NCBI GenBank assembly: GCA_035294465.1 | Contig: DATGKW010000119.1 | Coordinates: forward strand, 1-15,441 | Length of the DNA: 15,441 nt | Reading direction: 5' to 3' | Origin: Paraktedonobacter sp035294465 | GTDB taxonomy: Bacteria > Chloroflexota > Ktedonobacteria > Ktedonobacterales > Ktedonobacteraceae | In this document: in pieces, positions 1-5,872 of the stretch | Layout of the letters: each line of letters opens with the position of its first letter | How positions within the stretch are numbered: position 1 is the first letter of the stretch | Program-made: the position numbers and the translations under genes | The notes under the pieces: model-generated | What the model saw: only the letters and a program-made list of their open reading frames with translations | What the model was told of the DNA's origin: nothing | Database searches by the model: none

Positions 1-848
1 GTTGGCCCCCCTCCGCCAGAACCGCCGGCGGGTCCAAACGTGATGAGGAAACTGGCCCCTTTGTCCTGGAAAGTACTGGTCGGATCATCGAAAGCGTAGC
101 TGTAGGCGTAAGGACAGTTCTGTTTGAAGTAGGCCGCGTAATCAACGGGCCAGTCCGAAGGGTTGCAGGTTGCCGCCGTGCCATAGGCACCTCGACAGCA
201 ATACTGGTCGGTATTGAACGCTTCGCAGGCGCTCTTGCAGGCCACGGTCCTCCCGCTGGAGTCTATGTCACGCAGGACGCTTGGGCAGTTCGCGTTCAGA
301 TCGACGCCGCAGCCCGCTACACCGCACCAGTAGGGGTTGCCGGGCGTTGGCTGCGCCCCTCCCACCGGAGTAATCGTCATGGGTACATTAAACCCATCCA
401 CAAAACTGACATCGTAAAAGTCATTGCCGTTTGCGCCTCCTAACGTGAACTCGGCCAGGGTGGCGGGCGGAACTCCACCGGCACCGTTGCATTGCAAAAC
501 GCCGCCACAGTCGCCGGTTTCGCAGGAGCCTGAGCCACTACTATTGAAGCTACAATAGGTGCGCCCCCAGAAGCGGCCTGACCAGGTATCCGCGACGGTA
601 AGAGTGTACGTCGATCCTGGAGCCATGGTCCAGCCACCATTGCCGGGCGTTGCTTGACCGGCATTGCCCAGTGCCCCGGCCCAGATGGTCTGCGAGGTGT
701 TATTCACGAAGGTAAACTGACGCGTCGAGGCAGCTCTGGCTGGCGTAGAACTGGATGGAACGACGAAGCAGCCAAGAATAAACAATAGCGTGATGGAAAG
801 CGCCAGAACGATCAACGTGGCTATTCTTGTCGAATGTTTCAACTGCAT
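1..848 (-). CDS. Secreted thaumatin-like protein (3' end beyond window)
   Basis: Partial gene; 282 codons are visible and the frame is open at the left edge. Residues 1-40 form a signal peptide (basic start, long hydrophobic core, possible cleavage after ARA at 37-39; the ILGC at 24-27 is a weak lipobox alternative). Residues 44-271 match thaumatin/PR-5 proteins: FTFVNN, GRFWGRT (91-97), CETGDCGG (109-116), PPATLAEF (127-134), FYDVSFVDGFN (144-154), DQYCC (214-218), YSYAFDDPTSTF (249-260). The acidic-cleft residues of the family (Glu133, Asp146, Asp151, Asp254) are kept. Thirteen of the usual sixteen cysteines are present; those equivalent to thaumatin Cys9, Cys193 and Cys204 are missing. A Gly-rich linker after residue 273 suggests another domain off-window. 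Family members bind and sometimes cleave beta-1,3-glucan and are often antifungal, which fits the neighbouring glucanase. The Shine-Dalgarno AGGAGG is only 2 nt from this ATG; TTG at 842 has an 8-nt spacing and is an alternative start. Confidence 0.9.
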   Translation of the reverse strand, partial: MQLKHSTRIATLIVLALSITLLFILGCFVVPSSSTPARAASTRQFTFVNNTSQTIWAGALGNAGQATPGNGGWTMAPGSTYTLTVADTWSGRFWGRTYCSFNSSGSGSCETGDCGGVLQCNGAGGVPPATLAEFTLGGANGNDFYDVSFVDGFNVPMTITPVGGAQPTPGNPYWCGVAGCGVDLNANCPSVLRDIDSSGRTVACKSACEAFNTDQYCCRGAYGTAATCNPSDWPVDYAAYFKQNCPYAYSYAFDDPTSTFQDKGASFLITFGPAGGSGGGGP

Positions 849-944
849 TACCTCCTTGTTAGAGCGAGCGTTCAGTACATAGCCGGGCAGAGCCACTTCC
901 TGGCAGACTTCTGCGCGACCGGCTATTTCTCGCGCCATGCCTGG

Positions 945-958
945 CTCCTCTTGAGGAG
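945..958. other. Palindrome CTCCTC-TT-GAGGAG upstream of thaumatin-like gene
   Basis: Perfect 6-bp arms with a 2-nt centre, about 97 bp upstream of the thaumatin-like start. The loop is too tight for a good hairpin, so a protein-binding site is more plausible, but no regulator can be named. Confidence 0.3.
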
Positions 959-988
959 TGGCCGGCACCTGCTGCGCGTACATCAGAG

Positions 989-1020
989 AGGGTGTACTCT
1001 CCAGCAAGAGAGTACACCCT
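989..1020 (-). terminator. Strong stem-loop after the glucanase gene
   Basis: AGGGTGTACTCT (989-1000) and AGAGTACACCCT (1009-1020) form a perfect 12-bp stem with an 8-nt loop, starting 10 nt past the GH16 stop codon. No T-run follows on the minus strand, so it is not a classic intrinsic terminator. It may be an mRNA 3'-end protector or attenuator between the glucanase and the downstream thaumatin-like gene. Confidence 0.55.
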
Positions 1021-1030
1021 GCACTAACTA

Positions 1031-2644
1031 CTATGGATGCGTCCAGCTATACGAGCCGGTGTCGTACTGCAACCCGTTCTGCTGGTAAGTGAACGAATAG
1101 GTAATCGTCTGGCCTGAACTCATGCCACCGGCGGTGTACTGCCACTGGCCCGCGCTGCTGTTATAGCTCATATAGACATTCTGCTGAGCCTGGCCGGGGA
1201 CAACATAATGCAGGATCACATACCCCGCTGTCCAGTTGCAGGGCTGGAACCAGAACTGCGCCTGGCTCGAACTGACATTGTTGACCCCCTGGTTGAAGGT
1301 GCCTGAGCAACTGACGGGCGTAGGCGTGGGCGTAGGACTGGACCCGCCCGAACCAACGGTATAGCTGTACGAACCGGTGTCATACTGCAGCCCGTTCTGC
1401 TGGTAAGTGAACGAATAGGTGATTGTCTGGCCTGGACTCAAGCCGCCGGCGGTGTACTGCCACTGGCCCGCGCCGCTGTTATAGCTCATATAGACATTCT
1501 GCTGAGCCTGGCCGGGGACAACATAATGCAGGATCACATAGCCTGCCGTCCAGCCATTGGGCTGGAACCAGAACTGCGCCTGGCTTGAACTCACGCTATT
1601 CACGCCCTGTGTAAAGCCAGTGCCACCGCCACCGCTGCCGGAGGTAGCAGTTGGCGTAACCGCCGAGCCGTTCGCGGTGTAGACGCGCACGTAGTCAACG
1701 TTCAGGCTGCCGCCAGAAACTGTAGAGGACGACGGGGTTGAGCAACCGCAGACCCCGTTCGGGAAAGCTCCTCCCATCGCCAGGTCGAGGATAATAAAGA
1801 ACGAGTGATCTACCGCGTTTGCCCAGGTAGTCGGGTCAACCTGGCTGGCGCTCACGCTGAAAATCTGGTTGCCGTCCAGATACCAGCGAATTTGCTCAGG
1901 CGAGATGCTGCGATCAACGATCATGGTATAGGTATGATAGCCGGTCTGGCAGCCTGAGCAGGCTTGCTGGCCGCTGCCAATGCCGTCCGGCTCGTTGCAA
2001 GGGCCACCCGGATCGGTGCCGCAATGCAGCGTGGCATACTCCGCGCTCAGCCCGTTAATGTCCTCCATGATATCGATCTCGCCGATTCCGGGCCAGTTGA
2101 GGTAATTTCCCCGGAAGGCTGAACCAAGCATCCAGAAAGCCGGCCAGTAGCCCAGTCCAGCGGAGCCGGAGACATTGGGCTGCTGAATTGAGGCTGTAAC
2201 CTCCAGCTCACCTCCGGCGGGCGCGGCGAAGCTATCGTTCACGGTTTCGATGCGCCCGGAGGTCCAGGAGCCGCCGTTGTTGATGGCTTTAATCACAAGA
2301 TGCCCGCTCCCATCCTGGTAGACATTGGCCGTGCTATTTGTATCTGTCTCGACCTCGCCTGTTCCCCAGTTGGCGGGGCAGCCTGAACAACCGTAGCCCG
2401 TGCCGAGATCGTATTGCCATTGCGAATCAACTGGCGTATTGGCCGCTCCGCTGAACTCATCGTCCCAGATCTCGTTCCAGGTCTGCGCGTGGGCGGATTT
2501 TGGCGTCCCACTGAGCGTCACGAATCCTATGGCCCCGAGGATCATTCCCGCGACGATGAGCATGGCGGCGATTCGAAAGATCAGCTTTTTCCGCTGCTGA
2601 GGGGAACCGCTCGCCTGGTCCCTCTGCGAAAGTGGTTGCATCAT
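1031..2644 (-). CDS. Secreted GH16 endo-beta-1,3-glucanase with two CBM56-like modules
   Basis: 537 aa from ATG 2644. This start is chosen because AAGGA lies 7 nt upstream; TTG 2668 and ATG 2662 in frame have no better site. A basic N-terminus and hydrophobic segment (21-46) end in AHA (51-53), a type I signal-peptide site. The GH16 domain spans about 56-325: GEIDIMED (188-195) carries the GH16 ExDxxE signature, with nucleophile Glu189, Asp191 and acid/base Glu194; WPAFWM (167-172) is part of the substrate cleft. After a Gly-rich linker come two ~85-residue modules (about 344-430 and 449-537) separated by a Pro-Thr linker. Each has FWFQP, WTAGYVILHYVV, QQNVYMSYN and LQYDTGSYS, resembling CBM56 beta-1,3-glucan-binding modules. 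Expected to hydrolyse laminarin-type or fungal-wall beta-1,3-glucan outside the cell. A degenerate LacI-type operator lies about 60 bp upstream. Confidence 0.93.
   Translation of the reverse strand: MMQPLSQRDQASGSPQQRKKLIFRIAAMLIVAGMILGAIGFVTLSGTPKSAHAQTWNEIWDDEFSGAANTPVDSQWQYDLGTGYGCSGCPANWGTGEVETDTNSTANVYQDGSGHLVIKAINNGGSWTSGRIETVNDSFAAPAGGELEVTASIQQPNVSGSAGLGYWPAFWMLGSAFRGNYLNWPGIGEIDIMEDINGLSAEYATLHCGTDPGGPCNEPDGIGSGQQACSGCQTGYHTYTMIVDRSISPEQIRWYLDGNQIFSVSASQVDPTTWANAVDHSFFIILDLAMGGAFPNGVCGCSTPSSSTVSGGSLNVDYVRVYTANGSAVTPTATSGSGGGGTGFTQGVNSVSSSQAQFWFQPNGWTAGYVILHYVVPGQAQQNVYMSYNSGAGQWQYTAGGLSPGQTITYSFTYQQNGLQYDTGSYSYTVGSGGSSPTPTPTPVSCSGTFNQGVNNVSSSQAQFWFQPCNWTAGYVILHYVVPGQAQQNVYMSYNSSAGQWQYTAGGMSSGQTITYSFTYQQNGLQYDTGSYSWTHP
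1045..1300 (-). repeat. CBM56-like module repeat, copy distal to catalytic domain
   Basis: DNA-level direct repeat with 1363-1618 at a constant offset of 318 bp and no visible indel. Bases 1157-1222 are identical to 1475-1540 (66 nt). The similarity at synonymous sites indicates recent duplication or gene conversion of the binding module. Confidence 0.85.
1363..1618 (-). repeat. CBM56-like module repeat, copy next to catalytic domain
   Basis: Partner of the 1045-1300 repeat, same orientation. It encodes the module that directly follows the GH16 catalytic domain. Confidence 0.85.
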
Positions 2645-2704
2645 GCACTGTTCCTTTCTCATAGTCAAGAATGTGTGGGGATGAAAAGTTGACTTACCCG
2701 CTGG

Positions 2705-2718
2705 TGAAACTGGTTGAA
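2705..2718. promoter_or_regulatory. Degenerate LacI-type operator upstream of glucanase
   Basis: TGAAACTGGTTGAA matches 11 of 14 positions of the perfect operator TGAAACCGGTTTCA at 4081-4094. It lies 61 bp upstream of the GH16 start codon, where a repressor or roadblock site would sit. No clear -35/-10 was found for the glucanase, so its place relative to the promoter is unknown. Confidence 0.45.
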
Positions 2719-2858
2719 GCTCCTTCCTACTGAAAACTAGACAACACGACAGCCGGACAACGAAATGTACGTTGCCTTTAGCAAAAACAGCGAAAGCTCG
2801 TCTCTGACTTCCCCGGGTGTTTCCTTTTCGGTTTGACGAAGGAAGCGGCTTCGCAGGC

Positions 2859-2871
2859 GGTTTGCCAAACC
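2859..2871. other. Palindrome GGTTTG-C-CAAACC between lacI-type gene and glucanase
   Basis: Perfect 6-bp arms around one base, about 215 bp upstream of the glucanase start. It could be an operator for a second regulator of the glucanase. It is not the same motif as the GAAACCGGTTTC sites. Confidence 0.3.
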
Positions 2872-2888
2872 TCAGTGTAGATACCAGG

Positions 2889-2914
2889 AGAGACGCGATC
2901 TGGCCTCCGTCTCT
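2889..2914 (-). terminator. Stem-loop directly after the LacI-family gene
   Basis: AGAGACG (2889-2895) pairs with CGTCTCT (2908-2914), a perfect 7-bp stem with a 12-nt loop that starts at the base after the stop codon. No T-run follows, so its strength as a terminator is uncertain. Confidence 0.4.
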
Positions 2915-4027
2915 TTATGAGCCAACCGAGAGTGATTGGGGAGCGCCACTCGACGCACGTATCACCAGGCTGGTTGGTAACAAGATACGAATGGGGTGGT
3001 CGGCCTGGACATCCTCAAGAGAAATAACAGGTTCGTGCTCTGGCAGTACGTCTCCTTTCCGCTGCGCTCTGGCAGCCCGATGATCTGGATCGACCATCGT
3101 TAAAAGCAGTTCGATAGCCTTGTATCCCATCTGAGAGAATGGTTGGTGAATTGTGGTCAATGGTGGCCTGAGATGTTCCGCGAGCAGATCGTCATCGAAG
3201 CCAACAAGTGCAATACTTTCGGGGATCTGGATGCCGCGTTGCTCGGCAACCTGCAGCACGCCGTAGGCCATCTGGTCATTGCCGGCAAAAATAGCGCTGG
3301 GCCAGGCGCTTTTGTCGCGCGAGAAGATCTCCGTAGCGCATTCGCGTCCGCTGGGCGTGTCAAAGCGACCCTGAAAAACAAGGGTTGGGTCGGGAGCAAT
3401 TCCTGCATCTTGCAGAGCCTGGGCGTATCCCTGGTAGCGTTCTGCAGTGCAGTAGTAATGCTGAGGGCCATGAATGTACGCGATGCGTCGGTGCCCTAGG
3501 TCCAGCAGATGCCGGGTCGCTTGATAGGCGCTGCTCACATTGTCGATGCCGACCCAGGGAACAATGCCCGGCTCTTCCTGGTCATCGATCATCACCAGAG
3601 GTAGTCCCTGATGGAATCGCTCGGTAATATGGCGCGAGAGTTTGCCGGGCAAAATCGCCAGCAGACCGGATACCATGCGCATCGACAGAATACGGTCGAG
3701 AACATCGGAGTGATCGCGGTCAAAGCTAATGCTATAGAGGACAATCTCATACGATGTATCCTCAACATACTCAGCCACGCCGCGCAGTATCTCAGAGATG
3801 CCAGCCCAGGTTAGTGGAGGAGCCAGTACTCCAAGCAAGCGTGTTTTACCACCAGCCAGACCCGTTGCGGTGACATTGGGGACAAAATCATACTTCTCCA
3901 CGATCCGCATCACACGCGCCTCTGTTTCCGGGCTGACGGACGGATTATGGTTCAGCACGCGTGAGACGGTAGCTTTTGAAACTCCCGCCAGGCGGGCGAT
4001 GTCCTGAATAGTCAACTTCTCTGGCAT
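2915..4027 (-). CDS. LacI-family transcriptional repressor
   Basis: 370 aa from ATG 4027, which begins MPEKLTIQDIARLAG as LacI proteins do; the in-frame TTG 4072 would add 15 unconserved residues. The helix-turn-helix is at about 5-25 (TIQDIARLAGVSKATVSRVL), followed by the hinge region to about 58 and a periplasmic-binding-protein-like effector domain (about 60-370), with VPWVGIDN, LGHRRIAYIHGP, FAGNDQMAYGVL and IALVGFDDD typical of the family. About 35 charged residues are inserted near the C-terminus before LLPTSLVIR. It should bind the two perfect palindromes in its own promoter, giving autorepression. By position it is a candidate regulator of the adjacent glucanase and the divergent esterase. 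The effector sugar cannot be told from sequence; an oligosaccharide released from beta-glucan is plausible. Confidence 0.93.
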   Translation of the reverse strand: MPEKLTIQDIARLAGVSKATVSRVLNHNPSVSPETEARVMRIVEKYDFVPNVTATGLAGGKTRLLGVLAPPLTWAGISEILRGVAEYVEDTSYEIVLYSISFDRDHSDVLDRILSMRMVSGLLAILPGKLSRHITERFHQGLPLVMIDDQEEPGIVPWVGIDNVSSAYQATRHLLDLGHRRIAYIHGPQHYYCTAERYQGYAQALQDAGIAPDPTLVFQGRFDTPSGRECATEIFSRDKSAWPSAIFAGNDQMAYGVLQVAEQRGIQIPESIALVGFDDDLLAEHLRPPLTTIHQPFSQMGYKAIELLLTMVDPDHRAARAQRKGDVLPEHEPVISLEDVQADHPIRILLPTSLVIRASSGAPQSLSVGS

Positions 4028-4080
4028 GCGACGTTTCTGCTTCCTGGCAATCAACGAATCAAAGACAAACAATGTCTATG

Positions 4081-4094
4081 TGAAACCGGTTTCA
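4081..4094. promoter_or_regulatory. LacI-family operator O2 at transcription start
   Basis: TGAAACCGGTTTCA is a perfect 14-bp palindrome with the central CG typical of LacI-family operators. It covers the predicted start of transcription (about 4093) of the repressor gene. Its centre is 29 bp from that of the second site. Confidence 0.85.
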
Positions 4095-4099
4095 TTTAA

Positions 4100-4128
4100 A
4101 CTATAGCGTAGAAACCGGTTTCTGTCAA
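4100..4128 (-). promoter_or_regulatory. Sigma-70 promoter of the LacI-family gene
   Basis: On the minus strand, -35 TTGACA (4128-4123) and -10 TATAGT (4105-4100) are separated by exactly 17 bp. The predicted 5' leader is about 66 nt. An operator fills most of the spacer, so repressor binding would directly exclude RNA polymerase. Confidence 0.85.
4110..4123. promoter_or_regulatory. LacI-family operator O1 inside promoter spacer
   Basis: AGAAACCGGTTTCT, a perfect 14-bp palindrome sharing the 12-bp core GAAACCGGTTTC with the site at 4081-4094. It lies between the -35 and -10 of the repressor promoter and overlaps the -35 by one base. Confidence 0.85.
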
Positions 4129-4190
4129 GACTTATTAGCCAAAAGTTTGGAGTTTTTCCGTCTCTCTAAAGCTTTTGAGAGTCTTTTGCC

Positions 4191-4219
4191 TTGACAAGAT
4201 GTGAAGGCATCTGTTATAT
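4191..4219 (+). promoter_or_regulatory. Sigma-70 promoter of the esterase gene
   Basis: -35 TTGACA (4191-4196) and -10 TTATAT (4214-4219) with 17-bp spacing. A 5-bp inverted repeat AGATG/CATCT (4197-4212) fills the spacer. ATGATT-tatg-AATCAT (4218-4233) overlaps the -10 edge and start site, a possible binding site for another regulator. The predicted leader is about 115 nt. The LacI-type operators are ~70 bp upstream and do not overlap this promoter. Together with the repressor promoter this accounts for the 313-bp gap 4028-4340. Confidence 0.75.
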
Positions 4220-4305
4220 GATTTATGAATCATGCGTCATATCTTTCTCACCTGTCGTGTACGCGAACTTGTATGTAGGTCAGAGTTGATGATAGTTCTT
4301 CAGAC

Positions 4306-4323
4306 GAGTACACTGATGTACTC
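4306..4323 (+). other. 5'-leader stem-loop before esterase ribosome-binding site
   Basis: GAGTAC-actgat-GTACTC, a perfect 6-bp stem with a 6-nt loop, ends 3 nt before the GGGAGG Shine-Dalgarno (4327-4332), which is 8 nt from ATG 4341. It might affect mRNA stability or translation initiation. Confidence 0.35.
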
Positions 4324-4340
4324 AGAGGGAGGCAAGGCGG

Positions 4341-5798
4341 ATGCTTCGTTCATCAAGGCTGTTTCCGTTCGTCCTGTGTGGGCTGATCGTACTGGCCAGT
4401 AGTAGTTTCTTCCTTCCATTTTTCGCGGCGCGGGCGCATGCCAGCAGTGGCACGTTCACCCAGTACACCTACAATGGCTCTGCTGGCAGTCGTCCCTATT
4501 ATGTATACACCCCGGCGAACTACCAGGTGGGTACACCGGTTCCTTTGATCGTCATGTTACACGGCTGCACGCAGACGCCCACAGATTTTGCGAATGGCAC
4601 CCAGATGAACACTCTGGCGGACCAGGACCAGTTTATCGTAGTCTATCCGCAGCAGACGAGCACCTATAATTCCCTGGAGTGTTGGAACTGGTTTCAACCC
4701 GCTGATCAGTCGCGCGGCAGCGGCGAGCCGGCTATCATCGCGGGTATTGTCCAGACGGTCGAGCAGGCTACCTCCCAATGGACCATCGATACCAACCGGG
4801 TCTATGTCGCGGGCATGTCTGCGGGCGCGGCAATGGCGGTGATCATGGGGGCGACATATCCCGATATCTTCGCCGCGATAGGCGTACATTCGGGCCTGGA
4901 GTACGAGGCCGCGACCTCGGAGACGGCCGCTGTTACAGCTGAGTCGCAAGGTGGCCCCGGTCCGACCCAGCAGGGCCAGGCGGCATATAATGCCATGGGC
5001 AGCGCGGCTCGCGTGGTTCCCACAATTGACTTTCAGGGACAAAGCGATTACACCGTTTATCCCGTGAACGGGGATCAGGTAATCGAGCAGTGGATGGAGA
5101 CCGATCACCTGGCCTCGAACGGCACCTACAACGCCAGCTTCAGCACCCCTGCAACCACGACCAACGGGCAGGTTCCGAACGGGCATTCCTATACCGTCGA
5201 AACCTGGAACAATAGCAATGGGCAGGAGATCGAGGAGTACTGGAAGATCAACGGCATGGGTCATGCCTGGTCAGGTGGCAGCAGCAGCGGCTCGTATACT
5301 GATCCAGAAGGACCAAGCGCTACTAATGCCATGTACACTTTCTTTATGAACCACCCCAAGAGTGGTCAGGGGCAAACGCCGATGCCAACGCCATCGGCAG
5401 TTGCAACTTCCAGTCCAATCCCGACGCCAACCGCGACTCCTAGACCGACGCCCTCGCCGACTCCATCTGGTTCGAGTTGCCAGGTTCACTACAGCATAGT
5501 CAGCCAGTGGCCCGGCGGTTTCCAGGCTGGCCTTACTATTACGAACACAGGAACTACAGCGATGAACGGCTGGACACTGCGCTTCTCGTTTGCCAACGGG
5601 CAGATGATCATAATAGGCTGGAACGGCTATTTCTCGCAAGCAGGAAGCGCGGTGACTGTTATCAATACTTCCGTGAACGGCTCTATACCGGCCGGAGGCT
5701 CGCCGAGCGTGGAACCCGGTTTCCAGGCTACGTGGAGTGGCGCGAACTCCACGCCAACCGCGTTCACTCTTAACGGCGTAGCCTGTAGCATCGTGTAA
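4341..5798 (+). CDS. Secreted PHB-depolymerase-family (CE1-like) esterase with CBM2
   Basis: 485 aa. Signal peptide 1-34, with cleavage likely after AHA (32-34). The alpha/beta-hydrolase domain spans about 36-340 and matches the Esterase_PHB/LpqC family: oxyanion-loop motif HGC (74-76), nucleophile elbow GMSAG (158-162) with Ser160, probable acid Asp236 (GQSDYTVYP), and catalytic His308 in GMGHAW. A Thr-Pro-Ser linker (344-378) leads to a C-terminal CBM2 (380-485) bounded by Cys380 and Cys482, with Trp390, Trp411, Trp427 and Trp465 as candidate or structural aromatics. Family members hydrolyse polyhydroxyalkanoates, feruloyl esters or acetyl-xylan. The CBM2, which binds cellulose, xylan or chitin, makes a cell-wall polysaccharide ester more likely than PHB, but this is inference. 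Transcribed divergently from the LacI-family gene from its own promoter. Confidence 0.9.
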   Translation: MLRSSRLFPFVLCGLIVLASSSFFLPFFAARAHASSGTFTQYTYNGSAGSRPYYVYTPANYQVGTPVPLIVMLHGCTQTPTDFANGTQMNTLADQDQFIVVYPQQTSTYNSLECWNWFQPADQSRGSGEPAIIAGIVQTVEQATSQWTIDTNRVYVAGMSAGAAMAVIMGATYPDIFAAIGVHSGLEYEAATSETAAVTAESQGGPGPTQQGQAAYNAMGSAARVVPTIDFQGQSDYTVYPVNGDQVIEQWMETDHLASNGTYNASFSTPATTTNGQVPNGHSYTVETWNNSNGQEIEEYWKINGMGHAWSGGSSSGSYTDPEGPSATNAMYTFFMNHPKSGQGQTPMPTPSAVATSSPIPTPTATPRPTPSPTPSGSSCQVHYSIVSQWPGGFQAGLTITNTGTTAMNGWTLRFSFANGQMIIIGWNGYFSQAGSAVTVINTSVNGSIPAGGSPSVEPGFQATWSGANSTPTAFTLNGVACSIV

Positions 5799-5809
5799 AC
5801 GAAGCGAAC

Positions 5810-5844
5810 AGTCTCTCATGCTGATGATTTCGTATGGAGAGACT
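5810..5844. terminator. Possible bidirectional stem-loop between convergent genes
   Basis: AGTCTCTC (5810-5817) and GAGAGACT (5837-5844) form an 8-bp stem with a 19-nt loop in the 74-bp gap between the esterase stop and the convergent dehydrogenase stop. The loop is long and no T-run follows. Confidence 0.35.
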
Positions 5845-5872
5845 CTGTACAGGGAGGGGTCCATTCGCCAGT

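Noticed and set aside
834..1088. Plus-strand open frame of 84 codons between the thaumatin-like and GH16 genes
   Set aside because: It overlaps the start of one and the end of the other on the opposite strand, has no family features and crosses the strong stem-loop.
1..2644. Single simple operon of glucanase and thaumatin-like gene
   Set aside because: They share a strand but are 182 bp apart with a perfect 12-bp stem-loop between them, so co-transcription cannot be assumed.
4557..5264. Minus-strand open frame of 235 codons inside the esterase gene
   Set aside because: Antisense to clear alpha/beta-hydrolase coding sequence with all catalytic motifs; no domain seen and explained by GC-rich codon bias.
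5271..5864. Minus-strand open frame of 197 codons under the CBM2 region
   Set aside because: Antisense to recognisable CBM2 and linker sequence; composition rich in Arg and Ser as expected of a shadow frame.
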